From NCBI GenBank assembly GCA_020631735.1, contig CM036179.1, forward strand, positions 23,303,063 to 23,367,062: a stretch of DNA of 64,000 nt, read 5' to 3'. The notes under the pieces were generated by a model. That model worked only from the letters and a program-made list of their open reading frames with translations, did not search any database and was not told where the DNA came from. The translations under genes were made by a program, and so were the position numbers. This document shows, in pieces, positions 1 to 12,660 of the stretch (position 1 is the first letter of the stretch; every line of letters starts with the position of its first letter). The DNA is from Saccharum officinarum. Its lineage: Eukaryota; Streptophyta; Magnoliopsida; Poales; Poaceae.

Positions 1-1815
1 CGACTTCTGACTCAATGCATCAGCCACCACATTGGCTTTTCTCGGATGATAATGAACTTCTAGGTTGTAATCCTTGATTAACTCAAGCCATCTCCTTTGT
101 CTCATATTTAACTCGGGTTGAGTAAAAATATACTTGAGGCTCTTGTGATCCGTATAAATATGCACCTTGTTTCTCAATAGATAATGCCTCCAAATCTTTA
201 GAGCGTGCACCACTGCAGCCAGCTCTAAATCATGGGTGGGATAATTCACTTCATGCTTCTTCAGTTGATGGGAAGCATAAGCTATCACCCGTCCCTCTTG
301 CATAAGCACACAACCAAGACCTGTCTTGGATGCATCACAATACACATCAAATGACCTGTCAATATCCGGTTGGGCAAGAATAGGGGCAGAGGTAAGAAAT
401 TTCTTCAAAGCTTGGAAGGCTTCCTCACAGGCTAGACTCCACACAAACTTGGAGTCTTTCTGAAGCAACTTGGTCATAGGCTGAGCTATCTTGGAGAAAT
501 CAGGAATGAAGCGTCGATAATAACCGACAAGACCAAGAAACTGACGGATCTGATGTACTGATTTTGGAGAATTCCAACTAAGCACATCATGCACCTTGCT
601 AGGATCTACAGATACACCTTCTAGGGTCAGCACATGTCCCAAAAACTGCACTCTATCCAACCAAAACTCACACTTGCTGAATTTGGCATACAACTTGTGC
701 TCACGTAATCGGGCCAGGACTGTGCGAAGATGTGCATGCTCTTCTTTATTCTTAGAATATATCAAAATATCATCAATGAACACCACTACAAACTTGTCTA
801 ACTCCGGCATAAAGACTGAGTTCATGAGGTACATGAAGAATGTAGGAGCATTGGTGAGACCAAAAGACATGACTAGGTACTCATAAAGCCCATACCTAGT
901 AGAGAAAGCCGTCTTTGGTATATCTTGGGGCCGAATTTTTATTTGGTGATACCCAGAACGAAGATCAATTTTTGAAAACACTCTAGCACCAGCCAACTGA
1001 TCAAACAAAGCATCAATGCGAGGCAAAGGGTACTTATTCTTGATGGTTACCGCATTGAGAGGGCGATAATCCACACACATCCGCAGAGTGTCGTCCTTCT
1101 TCTTCACAAAAATAGCTGGACAACCCCATGGAGAAGAACTAGGATGGATAAACCCCTTTTTCAGCAATTCCTCTAATTGCTTCTTCATTTCTGCTAATTC
1201 TGGTGGAGCCATGCGGTAAGGACGCTGTGAAATAGGGGCAGTGTCAGACTCTAACTCTATGATAAACTCCACATTTCTATCTGGTGGTAACCCAGGCAAA
1301 TCTTCAGGGAAGACATCAGGAAACTCACAGACCATAGGAATAGAGGTAAGATCAGGAGAAGCTTTAACATTAGCGGCGACTGGTGAAGCAGAATTTGGAG
1401 AGATACGGAGAGACATCCTATCCTCAGGAGAAGGAAGTCGTAACTCAACAATTCTCCTCTTAAGGTCCAAGACTACCCCATAAACCTTCAGCCAGTTCAT
1501 GCCTAGTATTGCATCAATGCCCTATCCAGGCAGCACCATGAACTGGAGACGGTAAGTGTGAGTGGCTAGTACTAAGCCAACTGTGTCTGTCCGAGTATTA
1601 ATGCACATCTGGGCACCTGGAGTGCGTATCTTATAGGCAAAAGGAATAGCCCTAAGAGGTATATTGTGCCTTTCAGTAAATCCCAAGCTCATGAATGAAT
1701 GTGATGCACCAGAATCAAACAACACGAATGATGGGTGGGAGTTAATGGTAAACATACCAGTCATCACAGGCTCATTCTGCAGGAGCTCCTTAGCCTCGGT
1801 GTAGTTAACCTGTCT
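1..1815 (-). pseudogene. Gypsy pol fragment: protease, reverse transcriptase, RNase H
   Basis: The minus-strand translation shows an aspartic protease site (LFDSGASHSFMS, about 1690-1740), then a reverse transcriptase with the [19 protein letters not shown] block, the [11 protein letters not shown] block and the catalytic FIDDILIYS motif near 760-800, and an RNase H start ([17 protein letters not shown]) near 300-350, ending at the window edge in ALSQK. The frame stays open except for a TAG at about 1519-1521, in the protease sequence [18 protein letters not shown] second stop separates it from Gag (VNR-stop-RQVNYTEAKELL). Both look like single-base nonsense changes, because frame and family alignment continue unchanged behind them. 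The function would be retrotransposon replication; this copy is defective. Confidence 0.9.
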
Positions 1816-3066
1816 CTAGCGATTCACTGGCATCTTCTTCTTAATGATAGTCCTCTTGATCAAGCGAGAGTTAGCCGACGGTTGAGCAGACTGAGCAGGC
1901 TGGTTCTCAGGGCACACCCGAGCAAAGTGGCCCTCCTTGCCACACTTGAAACAAGCATTAGACTTGATCATCTGCCCCTGACGTGGTGGAAACTGCTGTC
2001 CTTGAGGCTGCTGCACCTGCAGAGTAGGTGCACGGTACTGAGTCGGCGGTTTCTGGTGAGTCTGCTGAGGCTGCCGAGATGGCTGTCCACCAGGGGGGTG
2101 GTAGGACATCCTCTTGACAACCTGCACCTTCTGCGGCTGTGGGTGACTAGAAGACCCAGAAATCCCCCGCTTGCGCTTCCACTTAGCCTGAGTGTCACGC
2201 TGCAGTCCTTCCATAGCAATGGCAGCATTCATCAATGTACCAAAAGTCTGATAGTTCCCATTATATAACTCCTTTTGCAAAATACAAGAGAGGCCGCTGT
2301 AGAAACGATCCCTCTTCTTCTCATCAGAGTCCACATGATAACCCGCATACTGTGCAAGATGATTAAATTTGTTGGCATACTCCATCACAGACATGTTGCC
2401 CTGCTTCAGATCCAAGAACTCAGATAGCTTCCTATTCAGCACCCCAGTAGGAATAAAGTACTCTCGGAAGGCAGTGGTGAACTCCTGCCAAGTCACCGGA
2501 TTTTCCACCGGCTGCATGGCGTTGAAAGTATCCCACCATGCACTAGCAGATCCCAAAAGCTGTTGTGCGGCAAAGCGCACCTTCTGCTCATCGGTCACCA
2601 GGAGCAGTAGAAACTTCTGCTCCAGCACACGAAGCCAATGCTCCACGTCAAGAGGCTCCGCAGTCGGTGTGAACGTGGGTGGGTTGGTCTTCAAGAAGTC
2701 CTGATAAGAACAGGGCCTCTCGAGACCACGGGCACCACCACCGTTCCCGCCGTTGCCACCGTGGCCTCTACGGGCGAAGCCACCAAGAGCCTGTGCCATC
2801 ATCTCCAAGGCACGGGCTGTCTCCTGACGTGCAGCCAACATCTCCGCCATCATCTCTGCATGGGTCATTAGAGGTGGCGGTGGTAGTGGTGGAGAAGGAG
2901 GACCCAAGAGTGGGGCCTCGCGGCTCTCCCCATTGTCATTGTCGCGACCAGATTCTCCATGACCTTCACCAAGGCCACGACCCACTCCGGCACTGTTGCT
3001 CGCACGACCGGACCCAGTGCCCACATGACAGGACCTTAGATCCATCTGTGACCAGATAGGAACCAA
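1816..3066 (-). CDS. Gypsy Gag polyprotein (416 aa)
   Basis: Structural capsid/nucleocapsid protein of the Gypsy element. A low-complexity Gly/Arg- and Pro-rich N-terminus (residues 1-110) is followed by the retrotransposon gag domain, with the typical VEHWLRVLEQKF, ASAWWDTF and TWQEFTTAFREYFIP blocks, and by a Gln/Pro-rich linker. Near residue 375 is a CX2CX4HX4C zinc knuckle (CFKCGKEGHFARVC). The ATG at 3066 is the first in frame after a 450-bp leader. The ORF ends at a TAG directly before protease-like sequence in the same frame, so the stop probably interrupts an originally continuous gag-pol frame. Confidence 0.9.
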   Translation of the reverse strand: MVPIWSQMDLRSCHVGTGSGRASNSAGVGRGLGEGHGESGRDNDNGESREAPLLGPPSPPLPPPPLMTHAEMMAEMLAARQETARALEMMAQALGGFARRGHGGNGGNGGGARGLERPCSYQDFLKTNPPTFTPTAEPLDVEHWLRVLEQKFLLLLVTDEQKVRFAAQQLLGSASAWWDTFNAMQPVENPVTWQEFTTAFREYFIPTGVLNRKLSEFLDLKQGNMSVMEYANKFNHLAQYAGYHVDSDEKKRDRFYSGLSCILQKELYNGNYQTFGTLMNAAIAMEGLQRDTQAKWKRKRGISGSSSHPQPQKVQVVKRMSYHPPGGQPSRQPQQTHQKPPTQYRAPTLQVQQPQGQQFPPRQGQMIKSNACFKCGKEGHFARVCPENQPAQSAQPSANSRLIKRTIIKKKMPVNR

Positions 3067-3516
3067 CCATTAGAGAATCTCTAGATTAGGAACAAGAGAC
3101 TTAGAGAAATAACAAGGCTTTTACAAAGGATTGAAGCATTTCTTTTTATTTATTACCCTATCATCTTAACTATCCAAAATTATACGTGAAGGGGGTTTTA
3201 GCTTAACCGATTTTCTTTTATGATGTATGCATCGGCCTATGCGCTTACTCATGCCGGAATATAGCGGCAAATCGTATGAAATTTTTGGCACATCGCACAC
3301 TCACTCCCTGTATGCTAGTCGATTCTTATGTATTCGTAAGTTAGTGTACCTGCAGAAAATTGGTTAGCCAAAACAGTGCCACTATCCTAGATAGACCATA
3401 TTGTTAGGGCTAGTACTTATTTATGTAATTTTACCGCATATATTTTTTGCAAAGCTTTTGTTGGTCAAATTTTTAAGTTTTTGAAAAGAATGATTAAACT
3501 TGTAAACTCATTATTA
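3067..3516 (-). other. Gypsy untranslated leader between primer-binding site and gag
   Basis: AT-rich non-coding sequence between the primer-binding site and the gag start. I see no ORF or conserved motif in it. Its position is where the packaging signal of such elements normally lies (inference). Confidence 0.6.
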
Positions 3517-3528
3517 GCTCTGGTACCA
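3517..3528 (-). other. Primer-binding site (initiator tRNA-Met type)
   Basis: Reads TGGTACCAGAGC on the minus strand, one base from the classic TGGTATCAGAGC, and lies five bases inside the LTR end at 3533. Confidence 0.85.
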
Positions 3529-3532
3529 ACTA

Positions 3533-4712
3533 TGGTAGAACCGCTCGGTTTAGCTCGCTTTCGGAGGTACTTGTCTACCACTAGACACTAAGCACCCCGA
3601 AAGGAAGCTAAATCGAACAGTTCTGTTGAGCACACCCAATGGGAGAACTCAAAACAATCCACGTTTTACATCCAGGATCCAATAATGAGTACAAGCTTAC
3701 AATATTTAGTCAATTTCATACAACAAAGTATCTCAGAAATTCTTTATTATATAACCAAAGTTCAGAGTGCGATAATTAAACAGTGGAAATAAAATAAACA
3801 TCTAGCGGAGCGATATAAGGATCCGGCTGTGCCCACCAGAAGAATCCTCCACACAAAGGCTAGCTTTTCAAGGTGCACCTGCAACAAGGGTAAATAAACC
3901 CTGAGTACACAACGTACTCACAAGACTTACCCGACTAGGAATATATATATTTCCCGACTCTCAAGGAGTATGTCCTTAAGAGTATGTCCTTATTTTATTA
4001 GATTCTTAGAAGCCATATTTAATTACTTGTTCAACATTCTATGTAAGCACCTGTTCTAATTCCAAGCAACAGTTGAGCAATCAGAACTATTTTATCATCT
4101 TTCTTATGCCAGTTCTTACTACGGTGCCAGAGTGCAGTCAAGTCATACCGTCACGCAGAAACGGCGATTCGCGAATCAATATGCCCAGCTGGGTGCCCCA
4201 AAAACACACGCCTCACTTGCACCCCAGGTACAAGCAAGACCAACCCATTCCACTCCTGTCAAGGGGTCCAGGTCCCGTCCAAACTGGGACTCCAAGCCCT
4301 CAACACTGCAGGCCCGGCCTCAGTGCGGTGCTTAGACCTCCACCTAAAACCCACCCCTAACAGTCGGTCCGGAAAGAGCCGGAACCCATAACAAGAGAGT
4401 AACAAGTCTTCCCGCTCCCATAAGCAAGTATGTGCTTAGGACAATATATCTGTGACTTGACCGGGAGTCCAGTGCAACGATCGGACCTTAATCGACACGG
4501 ACAGGAAAATAATGTAACCAAGCTAAGCCCCGTGGCCGTGGGACATAACCTGATACCCCCACCAGAACCCAACCACATCCCTGCCCGGTCACCATTTCCT
4601 TTTTATCATTTTATCATGAGTGTAAATTTTCACCTACTTGTGAGTAACAGCAGGTTACCCATGCTACCGATAAACCTAAGCATAGCAGCTACACGATCCT
4701 GTACTAGTATGA

Positions 4713-4747
<35 letters not shown>

Positions 4748-6259
4748 GTTCCATAAAATTCCTGTAACGTAAATGCACAACAACTATATATATAGTGATT
4801 TGTAAAATAAGGGTTATGCACCGGGGCTTGCCTTGGGCAGGTGGTGCAGCAGCAAAGTCAGTGGTCAGTGGCTCTGGGACTCCCTCCTGCACGAGAGCCT
4901 CCTCCTCGTACTCCTCCACGATCTCCTCGTAGTCCTGTTCCTCCTGCATGAATTGATGACATGACTTAATGCAAAGACAACAACAGGTCTTAAAAATACA
5001 CAACTACTAAGCTAATTAACTAACTCTAATGATTAACATGCTAAGCTATCCATTACTTCTACTAAGCAAGAACTAGCTAGCCTAATATTTTCTACTAACT
5101 AAAATACATTTAATGATAAATAGATAAATTTAGTTGAGCTCTAGAGACGAAGAAAATGACATGGACAGACAATTCTTGATTTTCAATGAATTTAGGAAGA
5201 AGAATCAACGGAATTGGAGTTCGTATGGTGGAGATATTGGTTGCGCAAAGTAGCTGTTAATAATCTCTAAAAAACCAAGGAACTTAATTAGCTCATGGCT
5301 TTCTCCCGTGACTTGCTCATGAATGAGGTCTTTAATCAAAGGAATAATAAAGACGGATGGCGCTGCTAGGGAGAAACAGAGGAAGTACAAGAGGGACTCA
5401 CGGGATACTTACCGCAGTCCACTGATGCTTCGATAGACGCAGCTTACACGGCAAGAACAGAGAAACTTGATTAGAGAGGGAGAGGTGGACAACAAGTCTG
5501 GCGAGCTCGCGATCGCGAGACGTCTCCTTTTAAGGACGAGAGACGCAGGGACGCTCGTGCTGGAAAAGAGACCGACGTACGCGACCAGCGTGAATCAGAC
5601 TCGCAGCATATAGGTGACAGACTTTTGCTCTGGCGAACAAAAACTTCCACGCGAACAGTATTTTCTATGTGCTACAGTGTTTCTGCTCGCGCTACAGTGG
5701 GTTCTATGCTGCTACAACGGTATCTCCCGATGCTACAGTGAACTCTATGCTGCTGCAGTGCGCTCTGCGATGCTACAGTGACCTCTGTGCTTCTGCAGTG
5801 CATTCCTGCGCTACAGTACCCCTGCAGTGACATTGCGTGCTCTCAGGTTTCCTTTCGAAGAGGCAGCGCGCCATGTGGGCTGGGCAACATTGATTTTTGC
5901 AAAGCACGGTGGCTAATTAAGTATTAACTAACACGTAAGTTGTGTGTGGTGTCCGCTGCTGCCGCGGTCGGTTGTCGCCGTGTGCGTGCTGCGCGGGCAT
6001 GCCTTGCGAGTGTGCTGTGAGCGCGATCAGGGAATTTTAGAAAGAAAATAAATTGCTAGCGCTGGAGTTGGATCAGGATGACAATAGTTAGTTGAACTGT
6101 GCTGAGGAATATTTGGACAAGGAATTAATTTAGAGCTCAAATTGAGAATTAGCGCAACAAAATTTAATTTCTCATTTTGCCATAAACAATAATACATAAA
6201 CATAATGCTCATGACATGGTTTAGTGATTTGTTAACGCGGTAACACCGAGGGTGTTACA
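3533..6259 (-). repeat. 5' LTR of the Gypsy element (2,727 bp)
   Basis: On the minus strand it begins TGTAACACCC (6259) and ends CTACCA (3533), five bases before the primer-binding site. It contains an (AT)n tract near 4717-4745, a short acidic ORF (start near 4948) and GC-rich sequence at 5480-5880 with repeated 'gctacagtg' units. The partner LTR is outside the window, so the length rests on the terminal TG..CA and the primer-binding site. Confidence 0.85.
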
Positions 6260-7814
6260 CTACCTGAGTGCCCGGATCACCGCCCTTCCTCGTTCCTGAA
6301 AGGCAAGCCCCGGTGGATGCTGACCCAAATTGTTTCATATATCAATCTTGAGTACTTTTACTTATTTACTGCATTAAGTTGTAGGAATTAAGTGAAAACA
6401 CTTGTTGCATTATACCTATCCTTGTCCAGATATCGTACTTGAATCCTAAATTAAGTTAAGGTATGTGTTAATGCTTAGCTCTGCTTAGTCCGGTAGAAGT
6501 CAGGTGATTTCCGGTCATTCGCGAGATATAGGAATGGGTCACGAGTGGCTATATTGGCTATCGTGGATGGAACCATGCCTTAAATATGAATTTGAGACCG
6601 GGCGGGAGTTCGATAGTGCAGTCGCAAGACACTTCAAGTCTTTGGTGCGGAGCTATGCCCGTCTGAGTCGTTTAAGGACTGATTCGTTGTACGTCCTTGA
6701 GTCATGTTGAACGCAGTCTAACACTTAGTTGGCCGGATAAGTCGTTCCGACTGCGAAGCCGAGTAATACGGTTCAGGCCGGGAATCGAATGGTATATCGC
6801 ATCTTGAAGGTAGTAAGGATGTGCTTGGGGACATTGGCGTGAGACCAAGGGGGGTTAGAGTCCCTATCACCTGGCAGAGTGTTGCCCTTGGGGATGCGGC
6901 ATCAGTCGAACCTGCAACTCCTGAATTGTACGAAAGGTGGCTTGTGTGACCCTGACAGGGGCCTGCACGGTGAGTGTTAGAAATACCCCTCCAGCTGGAT
7001 AGGAATTCGATTCGAATCGTCGTCGCTCCCGGTTAGTGAGCACTTGACTTGAGCAGTGGCAACGTAGATCTCATTAAATTGAACAGATAGTTAAACGAAT
7101 GATATAATGTTGCCGCAATTTATACCTGCTATGGATATAATAATATTATTGTTTGATTATAATCAAGTGAATGTTTAGGACAGGTGCTAAGATAGATGAT
7201 AGGTTAATACTAAAATAAGTGCTAGTACAGGTTAAAAGAGTTTAAATTACTTATGCTTTTCCGCAAAGGTGATGTCAGCCAGCTCCACTAATGAAAGTCT
7301 TGCATAATCCTTGGTGTCTCTTATTTTCCGTTTCGACGGGTAAGTCTAGCTGAGTACATTCCAGTACTCAGGGTTTATTCCCTCCTGTTGCAGATGACAT
7401 GCTTTATCAGGGCTTCTGCAAGAACTGTCTCCACCCCGCGGGTGATGAGGACTAGATCACTCGGGCGTGATCATCTGTTAGTTACTTTCCTTAATGCTTT
7501 TATGGGATGTTGATCTATAAGATTGGCAGTGGTATTTGAACTAAATGTGTGTGTTATGCTTCCGCTACTTTATGAACTCGGTTTGTAATAATTTGCGACT
7601 CCGTGTGTTGTAAGTGGATTTCCAAACTACTTGAGAAATGTAACGTGTGATGTGTTATGTTGAATGATGTGATCTTGGTTGTAAACGAGCTGGTTTGAAA
7701 TCCTTCGTGGTTTCGATTGACTATCGGGATTATATGGGCTCAAGTTCAAAAATTTGAGCGTTTCGGCTCTTGTTTTTGTACTTGTGCTCTTATAATTTGG
7801 TCGGTTCTGTTACA
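6260..7814 (+). mobile_element. Second Gypsy LTR remnant, interrupted by the first
   Basis: This plus-strand sequence resembles the LTR at 3533-6259 read in its own orientation. Both carry an AAGGCAAGCCCCGGTG block (about 6300 here), a GGGTAAGTC then TACTCAGGGTTTATT block (about 7340-7385) followed by a GTTGCAG, and both end in GGTTCT..CA. It ends TGTTACA at 7814 and no primer-binding site follows, so it is a 3' LTR or solo LTR. Its left part is not contiguous here because the other element inserted at 6260. Confidence 0.7.
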
Positions 7815-8892
7815 TATGCCTCATGATAATTTGCACATAGACAGAACAAAGAGTCTTCTCTTATTTTGATTTTTTAATAATAAAAAAGGTTGATTTCTCT
7901 GCCTTGGATTAATTAAGCTTTATGTTTATCCTTTGATAATACCAATGGGTAAAATAGATCTTCAGAGATATGAAAATAGTGATTATATGTGCTTCTATCA
8001 TACTGAGTAAACTTCTAAACAGTGCAAAGCTAGTAGCTATTAGGTATGTCAAGTTTCTGTCTACTTTTAGTAAGTTCTCATGAAATCAGAAATTTCGTCT
8101 GGAGTGTACTTTGTTCATGTAGCGTAGCATGTCCCAAATGTCCCAGATAGCTATCATTTGGGGCATGTCCCAAAAGGCGCTGCACTGGTTTTTTTTTTTT
8201 TGTCCTCAGAGAAGCTGAGATCGATTTTTAATCATTTGGGGTATTCCCGAACTGCTGGTATTCAGTGTGAGTAAGAGTATTCTACCAGCTGGAGAGAGTA
8301 TGCCTCTCACTGTTAAGTTTCTGAAACAGTTTATGGAGTCCGTGTTCCTAATGAGGCAACAGGGTGCTCTATATCAGATGACAAAGAGAAGCAATCTTAT
8401 TCAATGGCCTGTGCAAAACGATGATGCTCTATTCTGATTGCTCTTTTTTTTTTTTTTTGCCACATGTGAGTTGGGTTTTGTTTTGTAATAACATTTCTGA
8501 ATCTCTGTTTCAAAGAAAAAAAGTTTTGCACAGGCCTTGTGTCGGTAAATTGTTTTTTCATTGTTTGTTTTGTATTATCAAATATTGCCATGAAGTTAGC
8601 AAGCAGCTGGGATGTGCGGTGGTGACCTCCCGCAAGCAGCTCCGGCCCGACGTTCGGCTGAGTAAAATTCTGGAATGTGTTGAACATTGTGTTCCAAATT
8701 TGGTCTGTATCTGATGCTCCTCTGTTCTGTCAGGTTTTTCAAGGACAACCTCTGTATAAGCTCAGGACCAAGCAAATTCCATGCAGCAATTGAGGCTTTT
8801 CTTGCAGAACGTGGTTTTTTTAATCTCGAAATGGATGGGTATGCTCACCACGGAAGTCTGTAAATAAGCAGTCTGAACTTAATGGCTTTCAG

Positions 8893-9838
8893 GAAGAGGC
8901 TGCTTCAAATAACGAGCAGGAATGCCAATCTGATTCTCAGGTAACCTGATACGGTGAAATTGTACAAGTTTAGTGTGAAGCTACTTCCCTTGATACATCT
9001 TTTGAGCTGGTCGCAATTTAATTCGCTGAATTGCAGGTCGTTTGCAAATTGGCACTGTCTTGTGATAGCTGTGGTAATCGCCTACCATCCAAGGTTTCAA
9101 AAGAAAGGAAGCAAGGGGGTGAGCAGGTGCTCTGTAGGCACTGCTAAAAGGTATGTGGCTAACCTTTTGAGTTGTGAGATATTTCATCTCTGGTATTCTT
9201 TACACATCCTTTCTTCCTTTTCGATGGCTCATGTGTATAAGCATTACTCTGCAGTTATTGCAGTCGAAATAATACTGTGGCATATGCAAGAAAATTTGGC
9301 ACCACATAGATGGTGGAAACTGGGTAAGAGCTTAGAAGAATACATGCTTTGGTCTTCTAACCTGGGTATTAAGAAAGAAGAGCTGCTACAATTGCATGAT
9401 ACATTTCTGCTTGAGTTTGTGTTTGTTGTGTAGCTGGCAGTTGCAACATGACCTTATGTAATTGATTGCTTTGATGTCTGCAGCTAATGCTTACAGTCCT
9501 GTCTGTGCTAAATGGACAACTGAAGGCTGTGCTGTTTGTCGATGGGTTGAGGATTGTGACTACAACAAAATTATAATTTGCAACAGGTATTCTTGCTGGC
9601 CTTGCTTTGTTTAGCACCCTAATTTTATATTTCACCGTATGTTTTAAGATAACCTTTATGTTGATGTTTGACTCATAATTGACTGCATTACTACTCCAAT
9701 ATTTATTTGCTCAGGTGCCAAATAGCTGTTCACCAGGAATGCTATGGTGCACGAGCTGTACAAGATCTTACCATGGCTTTGTCTGAGCATGCGAATTCCG
9801 CCTACAGAAAAGAGAATGATGCATATGTCCTGTCAAAG
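8893..9838 (+). pseudogene. Fragment of ATX-type PHD-finger histone H3 lysine methyltransferase gene
   Basis: Five exon pieces with good splice signals lie at 8893-8940, 9037-9150, 9255-9323, 9484-9586 and 9715-9838. They encode zinc-finger sequence matching the PHD/ePHD region of plant ATX3/4/5-type trithorax proteins: VCKLALSCDSCGNRLPSK, YCGICKKIWHHIDGGNW, PVCAKWTTEGCAVCRW, then CQIAVHQECYGARAVQDL. It is broken. A TAA replaces the codon before YCGIC. The end of exon 2 is out of frame around CRHC. In the last exon, two in-frame TGA codons interrupt the ACEFRLQKRE/CPVKG part, which also needs a frame change. Exons that normally join DGGNWV to the AYSPVCAKW block are missing, as are the whole SET domain and the rest of the gene. 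Gene capture by the Helitron is the likeliest origin. Confidence 0.8.
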
Positions 9839-9949
9839 GTATTGCTTATAATGGGAATTTGTAGCCATTAAAAGACTTTTTTTCTTCAAATAATCTCTTT
9901 GTAGTAATGCTTGCCAGTAACACTTGTACATTACAAAACTTCGTTCCTT

Positions 9950-10052
<103 letters not shown>

Positions 10053-10490
10053 AATAATGAGCATTCCTGTAGAGTACTTTAAGGAAGGTGAGATTTTAAA
10101 GATATTTTCACAATTTGCATCTAAAATCTTAATTTATGTGCTTTCCATTCAAATTTAACCTAATATTTGCATTTTTTTCATAATATAACTGCAGACTTCT
10201 GACGGAGACGGAACTCAGTCCGCCGGACGCCGGCAACACCAACGCGGATGGGAACAGGAGGGGGGGCGCCTTCTGGTGTCGAGGAGCTGTGAGTTGGGCC
10301 GTGAGACCTGCTCAGCCCCCGTGCATCTGCCCCTGGTGGCCCGGCGACGGTAGCCCCGCGCTATCCGTGACGGTGTTTATTTTACAAACTTTGTTTTTCG
10401 ATTAAATGTCATTTTAACATTGGTGTTTAATTTTTACAGTATTGTTATCTTATCGTGTGATCCGTGTGTTTTAAGTATAAAATATTAATT

Positions 10491-10522
10491 ACCCCGTAGC
10501 AACGCACGGGCACGCCACCTAG
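10491..10522 (+). other. Helitron 3' terminal hairpin and CTAG end
   Basis: A stem CCCGT/ACGGG encloses AGCAACGC, then nine bases lead to CTAG, with T at 10523. This fits the CTRR end and A/T target preference of plant Helitrons. Confidence 0.65.
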
Positions 10523-11656
10523 TCTTGTTAAAATTTTGTCTGTGGGAGCATAAATTGGTGGACTAACATACATGATTTAGTCTAGGTTTATCGTACTGTA
10601 TGCTTAACTAGGACGGCCCGTTGCAAAAAAAAAAACAATAGATACTATAGTACTAGTCCTACTGTCCTAGTCCTCCACATCATACAGCCTGTTCGCTTGG
10701 GCTAATCTGGTTGGCTGAAAGTACTGCTGTCTAGTTTTTTATGAGAGAAAAACACTGCTAGCTGACTGGCTGATTTGGCTGATAATCTTAAGCGAACAGG
10801 CTGATACTCGCCAGAACAGTACCAAAGGCGAACACTGATGTGGCTTGTAATATACTCCTTCCATTTATGAATAAATCAATTTTTAAAGTTGTTTTAAATT
10901 AAACTTTGAAGTTTGGCCAAATTCATAAAAACATGAAGATTATGATATCAAATTAGTATCATCAGCATACAATATATTATTTTAATACTAAGTAAATTAT
11001 TTGCTGATATCAGAGCCTAGGATTAACTAGAACACACTCCCCTAAGTATTTTTTAAAACTATTTTTATTTCTAAAGCTATTGCTAAAATAGAATCGAGCT
11101 ATAGTGAACAGTTTGAAATCTGGTTTTTGAAGCTAAGCTAGTAGGCACAACCACATATAAGCCCAAGTTAGTGTGTGTGTACACATATATAGGCGGCAAT
11201 ATGTATACTAACTCTAAAGTATGGATTGGTTTTATATCTCTGCAGTTTACTACTCCGTATTCTATAATGTCGCACCTAAGTGTAGGTAAGAAGATAAGTA
11301 AACGTTGGTTGTCTTGTACTCGACAGACAAGTAGGTAGCTGTTGTTAGTCCTCAGGATGGATGTCGGTCATCATAACTGCTTATAAATTGGATGGCTTGG
11401 GCACAACTGCTATAAACTTATCTTAATTCTTAAGCCTTTTTTATATTCAACTAAATTTATATTTTATATATATATATATAAGTTAATTCAAATATTTGTT
11501 TTACTATAAATTTAATTAAATATAAAAATATAACTTAAAAACTAAAAATTGATTTATTTAAGGACGAAAGGAGTACATCTGACAAATCGGGTGAATGTTT
11601 GTGCAGAAAGAAAAGGCAATGACCTGGCTCGATCACGATACACACAAATCAACGGA
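10523..11656. other. AT-rich intergenic DNA
   Basis: No coding sequence is seen apart from the MITE at 10685-10803. Stowaway-like sequence begins near 10853 (ctccttccatttatgaataa) and a short (TA)n tract lies near 11465-11482. Confidence 0.6.
10685..10803. mobile_element. 119-bp MITE with 14-bp terminal inverted repeats
   Basis: The ends are perfect inverted repeats, CAGCCTGTTCGCTT and AAGCGAACAGGCTG, flanked on both sides by ATA. A related but more diverged copy lies at 18790-18918. Confidence 0.8.
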
Positions 11657-12655
11657 AATGATACGCCACGGGCGTCCATCCCGTCCGAACAGATCGCCCG
11701 CACCGCTGCTCTGCACGCCTCGCCCACGTTGTCTGTCGTTGCTCTGCGCGCCTCGCCCGCCCCGCTAGGTCCATGCGCCCCGTGCCCTCATCCACCTCGC
11801 CCATTGTGGAAAAGGAGGCAGGGAGGCCTACGCCTGCGCCCCTATCCACCTCGCGCCGTCGGCAGGAAGGGAAGCCTGCACTACCGCAGTTTCCTACCAG
11901 GTAGGTCGTGACCACGGGCGATGCTGTGTTTCAGGCGTTTTCGGGCATGTAGCAAGCCTATGTTTCAAGTATTTCAGTTGTTTTAGATGTATGTTTCAAG
12001 TGTTTCATCTAGATGTTGCATATGTCGGTATGGCTATACATCATGTTTCAAATGTTTCAGATGTTTTCAAACTTATGTTGCAAGTGTTTCATCTAGATGT
12101 TGCAAAAGTAGATCTGGATGTTGCATATGTTGCTATGACTATACACGCATGTGTTCAAGAGCATATTTTAAGTGTTTCATCTGTTTTCAGACGTATGTTG
12201 CAAAACTGTTTCATCTGGATATTGTATATGGTGTAAATGGCTATGTTGCAAGTGTATGTTTCGAATGCTTTATCTGTTTCAGGCATATGTTGCAATTTTT
12301 CATCTAAATGTTGCAAAGTAGATCTAGATATAGGTGTGGAGAAAGCCTGCGCTCCCTAGTGTGGCAAAGATGGAGGCTGCCGACACAAGAGCGGTAGGGG
12401 ATGGGATGCCACGACAGATCGCCCGGGATGGGCACGGGCATGGCGAATCGGGTGGGATGGGACGCGGGCCTCCATTCTTCGTGCGTCGGGCGCAGACACG
12501 GGAAGGTCGGTCCGGACGGTGGCTGCCTTCGGAGCGGGGATGAGCACGGGATGTGCATCGGGCGTGGAGCATGCGTTGGGCGCGGGTGGGTGTGCGTCGA
12601 CCGCGGGCACGGGAGCCACGTCCGAACGGACACCGCGTCCGAACGTCGGGCGCTA
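11657..12655. mobile_element. Candidate non-autonomous DNA element with GC-rich ends and TTGCA/TTTCA core
   Basis: The left end (aatgatacgccacgggcgtc) is followed by a GC-rich block, then a degenerate repeat region (11940-12330) of units such as TGTTTCA, TTTCATCTAGATGTTGCA and TATGTTGCAA, then a second GC-rich block ending near 12655 with CGTCCGAACGTCGGGCGCTA. The terminal CGTCCGAAC blocks are roughly inverted. Similar ends or cores occur at 14690-15735 and 60589-60811. Exact limits and superfamily are uncertain, and the ORFs across the GC-rich parts have no recognisable protein. Confidence 0.45.
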
Positions 12656-12660
12656 GTCGC

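Larger units (their letters stand above)
1..6259 (-). mobile_element. Ty3/Gypsy LTR retrotransposon, 5' LTR to pol, cut by window start
   Basis: Read on the minus strand this is a 2.7 kb 5' LTR (3533-6259), a primer-binding site complementary to initiator tRNA-Met, a 416-residue Gag, then protease, reverse transcriptase and RNase H up to the window edge. The integrase and 3' LTR lie outside the window. The gag-pol order without a chromodomain in view and the long LTR fit the plant Gypsy group. The element interrupts a second, oppositely oriented Gypsy LTR (6260-7814), so it is the younger of the two. Two in-frame stops mean it is not an intact autonomous copy. Confidence 0.9.
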